A stretch of 64,000 nt of DNA from Acephala macrosclerotiorum (GCA_014904845.1 MU119258.1:208769-272768), one strand, 5' to 3'. Positions 23,181 through 34,880 are shown, counted from the stretch's first letter. The notes: a model not told the origin generated them from the letters alone. Translations and numbers: made by a program.

Positions 23181-23481
23181 TGTTTTTGATATTTGAAGTT
23201 TGGAATCTATATTGATAACTAATATCCTGTACTGATGATATTGAGTTGTAGGAGCCGCACCCGTTTCTTATATGCTACCACTATGGTGTTTCTACAGATA
23301 AGTAGAAGCATCTCGATGGAGTTTCATGCGGCTCACATCATCGAACTCCAGTCCTTTCGTTTCTCTCAATATGAAACATTCTTCAGATCAGACCCTGCGG
23401 TCACAAAGCAATCTCGCAACAGAAAGTGCAAGTTAGTATTAGGTCCCGGCGAGAGGAACACAGTTCCCGTGTTCTCCCCCA
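23181..23481. other. Spacer between pseudogene and HET gene
   Basis: About 300 bases, no ORF or repeat recognised. Confidence 0.35.
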
Positions 23482-25688
23482 TCAGATTATCTCGACAATG
23501 GTTCGCTGCATCGTCTCAAGAGGAATAGCCTCACGACCAGCTAAAGTTGCGCAGCCACAACGCTGACAAATATTTCCGCCAAGAGGCTTCAAAATCAATC
23601 CTTTCATATCTTTCGAGCTGCGATCCAAAAGCAGAAACAGAATCTCCGCTCCCCCAGCAGGAGGGACGTTGTCTACCGTATCAGGAAATGCTTCTCCCAG
23701 CATATCTAAAGTCATCGTCTTGGATGTTTGGGTTATAGTGAGACGTCGAGTCCCGACAACTGGACATTTATACTTCTCCGGGTCATATGCCCACCATAGC
23801 ATTGTGACACTTGCTTCTATCTTCAACCTGCCGCCACCCACTTGACCAAATTTAAATTTTGGAGACACAAGAAAGGTCTCGCAGCTTACAAACTGGACGT
23901 ATCTTCCAATAGAACTGTTTGAGTCCACTCGTGCTCCGTCAACAGCTGCCCATGACCATGACGGGGCTCGCGTTTCCGCGGGGCCGGGGTTTGGGAAGAA
24001 CGTGACAGACCAGCCCAGACTTTCTATTAGGAAGTTGGACCACAATCCTGAGCAGTATTCTCCGAGCCCTCCACCATATTCTCGATCGAAAGCTGCGGCC
24101 AGTCCGGAAATAGCTAATAGCTTGTCGTTTGGGTTCGTGAGGTCTCGTTTGCAATAGTCGTCGACTATCTCAGTCCAGCGGGTAGCACCACGGCTCAAGC
24201 CATTGTAATCAGAATCGGAAGAACCTGCAGCTAGCTGCTGGTGATGGAAGAAGCGGTATCTCAGATCCATGCCTCCTTCAAACACGCCTCGCCCTGAGAA
24301 ATATTCGGCTGTGTCGCATTGCCACGCAAGACCTCCCGTTGAAGGGATTATGAGAACGCGAGAGCACAGTAGCTGTTCTTGCAAAACCCAACCCCTCGTG
24401 CTGAGAGATTCTTTGGATGGCTTGTAAGTGTTTGCATCATCATCTGTGTCTAGTAGTAGGTCATAGCTCGCTCCCCAGGATGTGTGAACTGCCACCTTTT
24501 GAAAGCGAATCGGAGGTTTGTCGTGACCTGAAGTATCCTCCTGATACAGATGCTGATCCCAAGACGAGTCTTCATGTCGAAAGCTATCATGTACTGAAGT
24601 CACACCAGATGGCATGAGCACTAAAGTTGCCATCCTTAAGTATTGTTCCATTTGTATGATTTCACGCTCAATGTCAGCAGGACTATCTTGCATGATGCAG
24701 AGAACATCAATCCATAAGTACCGAATGTTCAAGTCTCGAGCGGACTGGACAGCTTCTCGGATGGTCGCCGGAAGAGATCCTAGAACGATGCCATTTTCGA
24801 AATCCCGAAGAGATCGTTCCTTCAGAGCAATTTCCTGATGTCCACCCCATCGATAGGACAGAAAGATGAAGTCGCCGCGCTCACCCGGCTGAGTGGAATA
24901 GAGAAGTAGAGTCGTCGAATCTTTGCCAATGCCAACATCAAGGACTCGTTTTGGCAGGGTTCTATTCTCTTCACCTCGGCAATTCGGGTGGTTGTCTTGA
25001 CAATTTTTCAGCCACTGTGAAGCTATAGACAAGTCTGTACTTGATGGAAATTCCAGCATCCGAAAATTGAAATGAGATTTGGTTGGCATCGAAGGCGTTA
25101 CTCGCATTATATAAGGGTATGGGTTGATGCTGCCCGGTCCTCGGTACGGATGCGCGAATGGCCCAGCCGATATTTCTGAGGCTCGGTCAACAGTTGGCAA
25201 GGGAAAAAGGAGCAAGACGTACCGTTACGGGCATAGATTGCCATCGTTCTCTCAAACTTTGGCATGCTAGCGGGTTTTCCTGATATGCGCAAGAGTAGGT
25301 GATTTACTGTCTCTTCATCAGTGAGTCGAGGCTTGGAAATATGCATAGTGACATTCCAGTGCGTAGGTTCTCGAAGGCCTCCCCATCGGCTTCCTGGGTA
25401 CCATTCGTTTCCCCCATTTGTCCAATCACCGTACACGATATCTGAATGAACAATGCCGCACCACCAACAGCCTTGCCTAGAAGACTCTTTCAGGAGTTCC
25501 AGCGACGTGTTGTAATCAACATTCAAGATGACGTGAGGGAGAGCAAAATGCGACCACTGGTCCTTTCCCCAAGGTGTTATTTGGCAGCTGGAGCACAATC
25601 CAAAGTCCGTGTTCGGCTCAGGGTCCTTCTATGGTTCAGCATTCTGAGGGAAGAGTTCTCGAACGAGGTTGCGTACCGTTTCTGACAT
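23482..25688 (-). CDS. HET-domain (heterokaryon incompatibility) protein (3 exons, 703 aa)
   Basis: Exons are 25677-25688 (only MSET), 25223-25628 and 23482-25175. Introns of 48 and 47 bp keep frame, and the tiny first exon supplies the only ATG, because the frame upstream of CSSCQ is closed by TAG. The N-terminal zone has paired Cys (LCSSC, CWWCG), as in many HET proteins. The HET domain begins near residue 243 with FIFLSYRWGG. It continues with SLPATIREAVQSARDLNIRYLWIDVLCIMQDS (about 273-304) and EIIQMEQYLRMATLVL, and then GWVLQEQLLCSRVL. HET proteins trigger cell death when incompatible hyphae fuse and probably act in fungal innate immunity. The C-terminal third ends in a CQRCGC cluster. 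No NACHT/NLR partner is visible; the nearest neighbours are a decayed gene and a tiny secreted protein. Confidence 0.92.
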
Positions 25689-26360
25689 TCTCGTACTGGC
25701 GACCTCGGCCTCGAGTTATCATTGACTCGGGTGAAGAAAGACTTGCAGGTATGGAAGATGCGACGTCGACGCGGTTTCTTCTAGGCGAAGGTTACGGTCT
25801 GCGATGCTGTCAGCCCTACTCCGGTGGCTTACAGGCTGCAGCTTCCGCTTCTGGCGATTGCTTTGTGGGGGCGGCCCGAGGTGTCCATTCCCGGACTGAA
25901 CATCTCACGAGAGACGAGATGTAAGAATACTCCCCCCAATTGTGCACTGCACCAGGAGGCCGAAGTGTTAAGAGCGAGCTGAAGACTCTATTCTCATCTT
26001 CAGTTTTCGTAACAATAATGGCATGTCAGCGGGCTCTAGGTCTCGGCGAGCCCTTCGTTCCCCGCTCCTCATACACTCAACAATGAGCATAAAGTACCTC
26101 AATTATCAAAGCACTCCCAGGGTTTGGCTTAAGTTCTGTTGTGTGTCGGAGTATCGTAGAGTACCAATGTGGGCTCGGTCGTGGCAGTCTTTGCCAGTTC
26201 CCGCGAGGCGGGTCTAGATATGGACTTGACCAACCACACCATGAATCACCACAAATCTTCCTAATATTTGTTGAGTTTCACCAGAAACTCGAATTGTTCA
26301 TAATTAGAACACTATAAACAAGTGCAATCTTTGCAAACGTTATCCAAAATAATCATCAAA
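25689..26360. other. Intergenic between HET gene and small secreted protein
   Basis: This is the divergent promoter region of the two genes. A TATA-like ACTATAAACA lies at 26311-26320, about 50 bp before the ATG of the small secreted protein. No other gene is supported. Confidence 0.4.
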
Positions 26361-26570
26361 ATGCGTTACTTCAACAACTTCGTTATCGCCGCATTTCTGG
26401 TCTGCTGCCTCATAACGGGCACCAAAGCCCGGGGAATTCTTGGAAGCAGTACAAAGGCAAGAGCTAGAAATAGAGTGCACGACAACCTACAAGACAAGAC
26501 TGATTGCTGGGGTACAATATGCAAAAGGTGCCCGACGTTTGGCCAACTGAAGTTAGGCTTTCGTAATTGA
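26361..26570 (+). CDS. Small secreted Cys-containing protein (69 aa)
   Basis: The ATG is in good context (ATCAAAATG). The N-terminus MRYFNNFVIAAFLVCCLITG is a clear signal peptide, cleaved probably after Ala23. The mature part is about 46 residues and basic, with three clustered cysteines (C49, C54, C57 in DCWGTICKRC). No family is recognised. Small size, export and position beside a HET gene and RIP-affected DNA make it a candidate effector or antimicrobial peptide, which is inference only. A short leader with a TATA-like box near 26311 supports expression. An odd number of mature cysteines means one is unpaired or the protein dimerises. Confidence 0.62.
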   Translation: MRYFNNFVIAAFLVCCLITGTKARGILGSSTKARARNRVHDNLQDKTDCWGTICKRCPTFGQLKLGFRN

Positions 26571-27412
26571 CAAAAGGACATTGATCTAATCGTAGGCTCA
26601 GAGGAATAAGTTAGAGGTTAAGCTCCCTCATGCCGTGGGTGTGAGGCGTGACAAGGGCGCAAATCCGGTGCAATAATGGGCGTTTTTGATGTTTCCCAAG
26701 AGCTTGACCTTGGAAGATCGAAAAGTAGTGTCGGATAGGCATCTCAACATTTTCTGAGTCAGGAGGATGCCGATGATGCATGGATCCGAGAATGTAAACA
26801 TCGTGAGGTTCGAAATTTTATACAAGCGTGCAGAGATTATTTGAAGCCGGGACATTGGGAGGAAGGGAGGGGAGCGGGGGCCGTTCACAGCGCGGTATTC
26901 GGAGAAAGAGAGGTCCTAGTTTCACGACGGCATCGAGCAGAATCTAACATCGTCTTTCAGAACTCAAAATTCTGTTCACCTTACAATCAGCTTAGTCTTT
27001 CTCCTGTGTTCGCATTGGTTAACCCACCAAAAGAAGTGCGAAGCCTCGCTACACTCCATCTGAACTAGCCGGCAAGGGATCTCTAAACAATAGCGCACAT
27101 ATCCCCACAATGTATGAGTCGCTAGCCGTGAAGTGCTTGAGGTATCAAAAAAAAAAAAAAAACTTGTTATGTCGTTTGTAGTGCGTTCAGTCCAGGTCTA
27201 GCGCCCGCTGCCATACCACCGTTGGGCGCCCCTAATCGGTTCCAAAATTCGAAGAAATGGTGACGGTCCATGAGGGCAGGCACTAGAGGGCTCTTTGCAC
27301 ACACCTATAATTCAGTTGATTCCTATTCTTTGCTGGAGGGTTGTCTCCTCAACCACGCTCGTTCCGACCACCTCCGCTCGTTGCAGAGAGTATATCTCGA
27401 CATCGGCACACG
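26571..27412. other. Intergenic
   Basis: No ORF with family features. A poly-A tract of about 16 lies at about 27149-27164. The last part is the leader of the repeat protein gene. Confidence 0.35.
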
Positions 27413-28063
27413 ATGCAGCTTCAATCTCTCCTCACCATTGGCACTGCTGCCCTGGGCTTCGCTGCGACCTTCTTCGCGGTACCGGTCTCCCACGGCAAGC
27501 CTCAGAAGCTTTCAACTACTGCTTCGTCGAATGAAGTAGTCAGCGTCACGGGCTACCAGCAAAGCAAAAATGTCTCCATCTGCGACGAGGTTGCCGCAAT
27601 CAATTTGTCACACGACAAACCCCTCCCGCTCAGAGAGTTCCCTTCCGACCTGTATCTCCTGGATAACCTCAAGAAGAACGTCCATGACGCCGATCGTGTA
27701 ACTCTCATACTGATGGGTATAGAGTTCGGATATTTCAAACCTGGTCTTACACCCTGCCCCGATCTGACTCTCAGATCACGATTGTTGTCTGGAATCAACG
27801 AAAAGTATCGTAAAATAGAAACGAAGAAGTCCATACACGACCCTTATCGTCATCACAAGAACAAAACTCTCGCGACGAGAGACTTTGAGCATTTTCTCGA
27901 CATTTTGGGTCTCGGCCACGACCGTTCTAACAAGACTCTGGCGCCGAGAGACTGGGAAGGTATCCTCGACATTTTGGGACTTGGTCACGCCGACTCGAAC
28001 AAAACTTTGGCGGCGGGAGACTTAGATCCGGTCAAGAAAGCCCTGATGAGAGGCTGGAACTAG
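27413..28063 (+). CDS. Secreted protein with 23-residue tandem repeats (216 aa)
   Basis: The ATG at 27413 opens a signal peptide (MQLQSLLTIGTAALGFAATF, cleavage probably near residue 28). After a unique middle part with two cysteines there are tandem units starting NKTLA at residues 140, 163 and 186. The exact period is 23 aa (69 bp); the unit consensus is NKTLAxRDxExxLDILGLGH, and the third unit is partial. Each unit begins with an N-glycosylation sequon (NKT). No family is recognised. Secreted proteins with short repeats are common among fungal effectors and cell-wall proteins. The frame stops at 28061-28063. About 210 bp of coding-like sequence follows and is then cut by the hAT element, so this may be the 5' part of a longer, interrupted gene. 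Confidence 0.65.
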   Translation: MQLQSLLTIGTAALGFAATFFAVPVSHGKPQKLSTTASSNEVVSVTGYQQSKNVSICDEVAAINLSHDKPLPLREFPSDLYLLDNLKKNVHDADRVTLILMGIEFGYFKPGLTPCPDLTLRSRLLSGINEKYRKIETKKSIHDPYRHHKNKTLATRDFEHFLDILGLGHDRSNKTLAPRDWEGILDILGLGHADSNKTLAAGDLDPVKKALMRGWN

Positions 28064-28274
28064 AACAGACTGCAATAGCTCATCTTGCCCACGTCGAGCA
28101 CAAGCGTCCTCACTTCCCCAAAACATATGCCAAGCGTCGACCATTCCCGCTCTTTGCCAACCCACCAAGAGCGCGCACCACCTCACGAAGCCTCACCGCC
28201 AAAATGCCACCGAGTTCAAGCTTTGGATCGAGAGCCTCGCGAAGGCTAAGGCAAATAAGCACACCCACCACTGA

Positions 28275-31230
28275 TCAACTGACTGATCAGTGATCAGTGT
28301 CAGTCATTCAATTGACAATTTTAATTTATATCAGTCATTCAGTTGGCCATTAGGCCAACTGATCAGTGACTGATCAGTTCAGATAATTTTATTTTACGAT
28401 TTTGGAGTCATGGTTGGTGTTTTTAGGGAGGAGATTTTAGTGTTTTGACGAGGCATTCAAGTCGGAAAAACATAAAGGAACGCTTCTAATTGGCTTAAAT
28501 CTGTAATCTCGTGACTCGCAGTGAAACTTTACGATTGCACGACTTTTTATGGATCAACCATTGCACCTTATTATCATCAGCCATCACTTAAATCATGTCA
28601 TCCAAAGGATCAACACCCTTAGAGTTAGAGCGTATCATCATAGAGAGCTCTGCTGATCTTTCTACGCCCTCTCCTATCAATGCCTTTACGCTTTTAGAGC
28701 AACCAAAGCCTACACTACCAGCTTCTGCCCGTCGAGATAAATGCCAGCGACCTCCGCCAATATATAACGATAACTACAATTTAAACCTCCCTCCTAATCT
28801 CGATAAACCTGTCGACTACTCGCCTTTCGTCCCTGGAGAACCTTTGTTTAATGATAGGCCTATCTATACCCCGAGCTAAAAAGACATTATACAGTGTGCA
28901 TTGCTCCCGGCCGACTTCGAACGCACTGGGTTTGGAGGCTAAAATATGCTCTTACTCATGAGAGAAGCAATAAGAAGCCGACGATATGGTGTTGCAAGCT
29001 GTGTATACTATCCCGTTTATAATTATTGTTTTCATAGTACTAACTTTAAGCACGTAGGCCATCATGACTTCGAATTTGCCAAGAAGAATAGCGACTATTA
29101 TTTCAACTCGAATACTTTCAGCAATGCTGTTAAACACATGGTCGCAACACACTATTTAGAGGAATAAGGAGATATTTGGAGAATGGTTAGTGATAAACCT
29201 ATTACTGCTCAAGCATCTGGCAAGTCTGGAGATTCTGGAGAGTATATTATTCCGTTTTGATACTAAGAGTTTAAGAACGCGTTTCTCGAATGGGTCATTT
29301 GTGATAAAGTTAAGCACAGGAAAGCAGCATCGAAACGGTTACGCAATTGCTTCAAAATTGCCAATAACGAATGCGTAGCCGCCATTCCCACTTTTTCTTC
29401 AACTATCGCCAATTGGATTCATAAACTGTTCGATTACTGTGAGCTCGAGGTCATAGAAGAGATACGCCACGCCAAATCTCGTATTACAATATCTTTTGAT
29501 AGTTGGGGCTCAAAGCACGAGAAGATTAGTGTTGTTGGAGTTGTAGTGCATTTTATCAATGCAAACTACAAGGCTGTAACACGTTTTATAGGTTTATCGG
29601 AGCTGCCAGGCCATGGAAAGACTGGAATCGGTAAGTCACACAATATGCCGATAATGTCCCGGCAATCCACTGACATAACATTCACTACAGAGCAAGCCAG
29701 CGTTATCCTCCCTCTTCTCACTCGATTTGGCATCACACAAGACAACTTAGACTACTTCGTTCTAGACAATGCTACCAACAACGATACTACACTCGACGAG
29801 CTTGCGAAAATCCTTGATTTTAAAGTCGAAGAGAGGAGACTCCGTTGCATAGGCCATATTCTCAACCTTATCGCAAAAGCCTACTTATTCGGCCAAAATG
29901 CGAAAAGTTGGGAAGGAGATTTCAAAGAAGCAGGTGCACCAGCGCGACGACAACTCTAGCGACAACGAGAAGAGCTAGGCAAGCTTCATAACCTAGTAGC
30001 ACATGTTATGGCATCTGGGAAACGTACAGATCTCTTCGTTGCTTTGCAAAGTACTCACAATATTGGTATAGTAGCAGGGAAAATCTGGAAGCTTGTTTTA
30101 GACGGTGGCATTCGCTGGAACTCATTATACGCCATGATTCGACGTGCTCTTGAGCTAAAAGACCCTCTCAACGTCTATTGCGCGCAGTTAAGGATGTCTA
30201 CAGACCCCGACGACAAAGAAGTCTACGAGAAAGATTACCTTAATCCTACCGAATGGAAAACTCTCGAGAAGATCTGCGAGCACCTCCAACCTCTTTTCCT
30301 CATCACCAAAGGCCTCGAAGGAAACGCTAATATGAACGATGGCGTATGCGAAGCTTCTCACGACGCGTTATAAAAGCAATTGCCTATACTCGAACATATC
30401 CTCGAACACTTCGAAAGTCTACAAAAAGAGGCCAAAACTAGCAAATTCAACCAACATCGAGGTATTCAAGAGTCGATCACTTTGACCTAAAATAAAACAA
30501 TTAATTATTACAACAAGACCGATCAATCAATAGCTTGAGTAACTGCAATAGTTCTACACTCGCGATGGAAATGGGCATACTTCGAGAAAAACTGGACTGG
30601 TCAAGCAAACAAGGCTGCTCTCGCAACTGCGAGAAAATCCTTTAGGAAACTCTAAGATAAACGATATAAAAAGGATACTAATCCTACGCGTAGCTCACAC
30701 TCGCCAAAACCAGAGCGCCAACTCTCCTTTATTGAGAGTATCCTCGAAAGTAGAGCTCCAATAGCTTCGCGCGCAATTCGACCAAAAGTTACCTCGCGCC
30801 GAGATCAATTGGCGATATATATCGAAGAGTCTACTGAGAAGATTGGAATGATGAACTACTGGAAAAAGATGGAGTCCTATTGGCCAGAGTTGGCTCGAAT
30901 GGCCTTTGATTTTATGGCGATACCAGCGATAAGCTCGGAATGTGAACGTGTCTTCTCTTCTTGTTCTAAAATGATAACCCCAGAGAGTTCTAGGTTATCA
31001 GGGAAGTTATTGTAGCATTAAGAGTGTTTGAATAATTGGCAGAGAAAAAGCGCAATTCGTATAGCAGCCGCTACTAATACTGTAATCTTAGATCTATGAA
31101 ATTTATATCTTCACTTTGAACTGATCAGTAGCTGATTAGTTGATCAATTTCAGTCAATCAGTTGAGCCCTTTGTGATCAGTCATTCAATTGAAAGTTTAC
31201 CCTCAACTGATGACTGACTGACTGACTGAT
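28275..31230 (+). mobile_element. hAT-family DNA transposon, RIP-inactivated
   Basis: Both flanks of a broken transposase are packed with copies of TGATCAGT, GACTGA and TCAGTCATTCAATTGA, which form the subterminal repeat zones typical of hAT elements (about 28275-28385 and 31118-31225). Exact ends and an 8-bp target duplication could not be fixed because the ends are repetitive. The element sits between two fragments of secreted-protein coding sequence. Confidence 0.72.
28595..31015 (+). pseudogene. hAT transposase, broken by many stops
   Basis: Recognisable blocks occur in order. They are an N-terminal Ser/Pro-rich part from ATG 28595, a BED-like His-containing block (HHDFEF...HMVATHY), the catalytic-core stretch SFDSWGSKHEKISVVGVVVH, and FVLDNATNNDTTLDELA followed by RLRCIGHILNLIAKAYLFG. 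IRWNSLYAMIRRALEL then leads to the C-terminal dimerisation block MAIPAISSECERVFSSCSKM. At least six in-frame stops interrupt it, several at TAG or TAA where CAG or CAA is expected (QL-stop-RQREE, DAL-stop-KQL). These are CpA-to-TpA changes, the RIP signature. No active product. Confidence 0.88.
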
Positions 31231-32186
31231 TGAATTCTCTGAAAGCCCTTCTCGACTCATTGACGGCGAAGCACATCCATCGCCGTTCCAACGAGGCTGA
31301 AACCGGAGCCGCGAAGCTGGAGCACGCACTCAGCCTGTTCCCTTTCTTCAAGTTTATCAAGGATATCTCTGACAAGAACGTTACCGACGAGGCCAAGCTC
31401 GCTGCTTTCATTGAAGCCGAGTTCGGCAAGGTCGAAGACGATTTCCCAGTTCTCAACATCACTAATTCCGGAAATTCGACACACAGAGACGAAGATGCTC
31501 CCATTGAGAATGCCCCTTCTCACTTCGATTGGTATGAAGCTCTGAAAGAAGATTGGTTTGACGCCGCGAGGCATTCATTTGTCCTTCACGCCCTCAACAC
31601 ATCCAATGTCATCGCGGCCAACACAACCGCGTCTATTGGCACCACTCCCGCCTTAGACGAAGGCGAAGACGAAGAGGATGAGGATGCCCTCACTAAAACC
31701 GAAGTTTCTGGCTCCAGTCTCTTTGACATGATCGCTCACGATGTAATGCAGCACTTTGGCGGAGCCTCTCCTCATGATTCTGTTGCCCGAAAGTTTGCCA
31801 ATTTCAGCATATTCCCAACCGATGATCTTCAGCGAGTCCACGATACCAAAGCCAACCAAACCAAGCTTGCTGATGCGACGCCCACTGTAGATGAACACGA
31901 CCACGCGTCTCTTTGTGAGGTTGCTGGTGAGAAGATGATTGATAACCTCTTTCTCGCAATGATACCTTCCGATAATATCCGCGAGCGAGTCCGCGACATC
32001 ATGACTAACCTGGCTAAGCTTGCTAATGCAGCTGCTACTGACGCTGAACACAATGATCACGCTCCCTTTGGTGGTGAGGCTTCTAGCACCAAGCGCGCGA
32101 ACGGTACTATGACTGCCAACGTCACCAAGATTCTTGTTGACGAAAATGTTGAAGAATATAGCGTCCTTGCTTATACCGTATCCTAG
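31230..32186 (+). pseudogene. Start-less 3' fragment of a secreted-type repeat protein
   Basis: A 318-codon frame has no ATG for its first about 160 codons and an in-frame TGA directly before it, where the hAT end lies. So the 5' part is missing. It is rich in Ala, Asp, Glu and Thr with several NxT/NxS sequons (NIT, NST, NTT, NQT, NGT, NVT). Loose internal repeats of the type RVRDIMTNLAKLANAAATDAEHNDHA versus RVHDTKANQTKLADATPTVDEHDHA are visible. Its opening (SLKALLDSLTAKHIHRR) resembles the coding-like sequence left of the element (FKLWIESLAKAKANKHTHH). Most likely it is part of the same or a related gene interrupted by the insertion. Confidence 0.6.
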
Positions 32187-33232
32187 TGACAACTAGGTAC
32201 TAGGAGAACGGCGTTGTGAGCACCAAGTATGGGGATTGTTGTCGGCATCAAGGCGATCTAGTAGTTTGGGGATTTGCAAACACAGGTTTCGCATTTTGTC
32301 GGGACTGTGTTGATTCACCCTCATGCTACCTCGCCACAAGAGAAAGTTCATCGTTTCTGGAAGGTTTTTTGTGTATTAGCGGTTGGTCATTCGAAGACAG
32401 GGAAAGGATCTTACCTTGTATGCTTTTACTGAGCAAGCTTTACTAGATCTTCGTTTAATCATCTTACATCGCATTGTTTGCTTGAATATCGTGAGGATAT
32501 ATACATAGCTTGCGTAACAAGTTGCCCGCCATAATGCTGTAATGTGTGAAAGTTTGCTATGCAACCATCCAATGAGCCCGGAGAAGAGAAAAGTAAATGA
32601 GCACTTGAAAGTGGGGTAAGCACTAATTCTGATCTGTATCCGCATTGAAGTGACTCATGAACGGAGAGGAGTGGAGCAACGACGAGAAGTAATGTACATA
32701 ACTACCAGATGTCCCTGTCAAGCGAGAATCCCTGCGTAGCGAAATAACACCCTTGTCAGTTCGACTGAAATCTTTAAATTTTCAACGAGTTTTTATCTTA
32801 TTTTCCGCTTCCTCATCTGATCTAGTACTTATTTTCTTTCATATATATGTCTAATTATGCATAACTTAGGGTGGGGTAGAATAATTGTACTATGAGTTTG
32901 TTCTTTGTTTAATTTGTTTTTTGACTACCCTTTCTATGGAATGTTTTTACTATATCTCAACGATAACTTCGCATCTTTAAAATTGTAAATTATATAGATT
33001 AATTACTTTTATTAAAATATAAGTAGCTCTTTTTGTTTTTAGGCTTAGCGTAAAGCCAATACGAGGATAGGTTGCGAGAATGACGGGAATTCCAGCTCTT
33101 TTACCGAGGCTGGCGCGAAAGACCAAATAGCCCAGCTGTATTGTCCAAATGTCATCTTCTTCAAGTGCGGATCACACGCAAGGTATTATCATAAAGCAAT
33201 GTAATCATCACTATTAATATAAGCCTAAGCGA
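32187..33232. other. Gene-free, moderately AT-rich stretch
   Basis: Ordinary sequence to about 32750, then T-rich DNA to about 33030 without the extreme CpG-only pattern of the RIP blocks. No gene is supported. Confidence 0.35.
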
Positions 33233-33802
33233 CTATATGCGTTTCCTTTCAACAGTAAAATGGCCACCCTTATTCTTCCACCACTGAATACAATGCTCAG
33301 CCGTCTTCCCTACTTCTGCCGCACTAAAAATAGGCCTCATAAACACATGTTCTGTAACTACCTCTTCCTGAACAGCATCATACCATGTCCTCGTACAATG
33401 ACATTGCTGCCACAAGCTAGCCGAAAGATCATTCCAATTAAACCGGCTCCCTGGATTAATATCCACGTATCCCTTCTTTTTCATTTCTTCCGCTGCGGCG
33501 GCCGTACAACTTGCTGATATCGCAATCGCGATGTCGATCGCTTTCGCTGCCCCAGCAGCACCCGCTGCTGCAGTAGTGATTGTGGCAGCTCCCGCGGTAG
33601 AGATTCCCACTACGGATGTAACGCCATTGGCAACTAAGGTGGCAGCTAACGGGGCGGCTTGTCCGGCCGTGGCGATGACGCTGGCGGCGATACCGACGGC
33701 AGTTGCGACTTTGGCGAAGACGTCAACAGCTGCTTCATCAGGACCGAGCCGGCAGCTCCAGCGACAATCGGTGTCGTTCACGACAGAGAGCGTCGTACCC
33801 AT
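33233..33802 (-). CDS. Hypothetical 189-aa protein with Ala-rich hydrophobic core and possible N-myristoylation
   Basis: The intronless frame has a real ATG (33802-33800). The N-terminus MGTTLS fits the N-myristoylation pattern (Gly2, Ser6). Residues about 30-110 are very rich in Ala, Val, Gly, Thr and Ile and could form membrane helices or a glycine-zipper-like bundle. The C-terminal 80 residues look globular (PGSRFNWNDLSASLWQQCHC, ARTWYDAV-like segment, HCIQWWKNKGGHF). No enzyme motif is recognised. Proteins with glycine-zipper hydrophobic segments sometimes act as pore-formers next to HET systems, but nothing here proves that. Confidence 0.6.
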   Translation of the reverse strand: MGTTLSVVNDTDCRWSCRLGPDEAAVDVFAKVATAVGIAASVIATAGQAAPLAATLVANGVTSVVGISTAGAATITTAAAGAAGAAKAIDIAIAISASCTAAAAEEMKKKGYVDINPGSRFNWNDLSASLWQQCHCTRTWYDAVQEEVVTEHVFMRPIFSAAEVGKTAEHCIQWWKNKGGHFTVERKRI

Positions 33803-34509
33803 TCTAGCACAGTTTGTCAGCAGAGGGGCTATATTCGCATTGCTGGTCGGATTCTTACTTCAAAGGAAACTAGGATCTGCTTGAAGGTATTAGTCCAATG
33901 ATTTACCTCTTATATGTGATTTCACGACATTTGACAGAGTATATTTAGAAGCTTGCTCTTGAAGGATGGTGATGCTTACGGAGAGTAGAAGCTCAGCTTT
34001 ATGTAAGATACCGTTATCAGTTGAGAGGGCGAAAGGAGTGGTATTGTGATGTCTAATCTGCTCATCTAACTAAGTGGGAATGCTCCCTTAATAAAGTAAA
34101 TTCACTAGTGCATCCAGTCCAGCTGAGACAACCCATATGAGCTGATGCTCGATCGAGCGTGAGACCTCATCTCAACATCAACCATTGTCTCAGTGAACTT
34201 TCCACTAATATCACCTAAACACGAGGTCTCAACTGACAACCGTTCTGCCAATGGGGTTGCCCGTGGCTTGCCCCGAGAGAACGACTGTTTCAGCCTACCA
34301 CACGGGGCTGCTTTTCTTTGCTTCTTCGCGTAGATGCGTCTCGCAGCCAATTAATGGGAACACGAGCAGGTAAGCAGTTTTAGCTTTCCACAATTGAGCG
34401 CCATAATTCTATGGCTAAAAGGGCGTTGTAGCGGTGTAAAGGATGGAATGAAATAACGCTTTGAAAATTCCATCCGACAGCGAAAAAAACCACGGGTCTA
34501 TGAGGAGCC

Positions 34510-34880
34510 TGCCACATCTGTCAAAAGGTATAAAATGAGCATGCATTCGATCATGATATGTGAGGGGGGTAGAACCCCCTTATATACAGAAGGAGTGGAG
34601 AGAGCCTCATTTTAATAACATCTTTGGTCTCGTACACTCAAACCATACCCACAAGATTGATTATAAGGTTACATGGTATATGAGTAAGTGAGTGGTGGGA
34701 GAAGCAAATAAGTAACTTAGGGTACTCGAGCATCCTGCTGCTACACCGAGGGCTGAATAATAGTAGAGGATTAATTCCCGCTTTCACGTTACCTCCGTTA
34801 CCAAAGTATTGGTCAAGGATAACGCATGTCTCAAATATTAAAAGAAATATTATATTCTACCCCCTCCTCCGAGGGAACCC
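34510..34880 (+). repeat. Possible LTR fragment
   Basis: The sequence begins near TGTCAAAAGG, has a G6/C5 hairpin (GGGGGGTAGAACCCCC) directly followed by TTATATACAGAAGG, and ends near a CCCCCTCCTCCGAGGG tract. A promoter-like TATA behind a GC hairpin is common in fungal LTRs. No partner LTR, primer-binding site or polymerase coding is seen. Confidence 0.3.
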
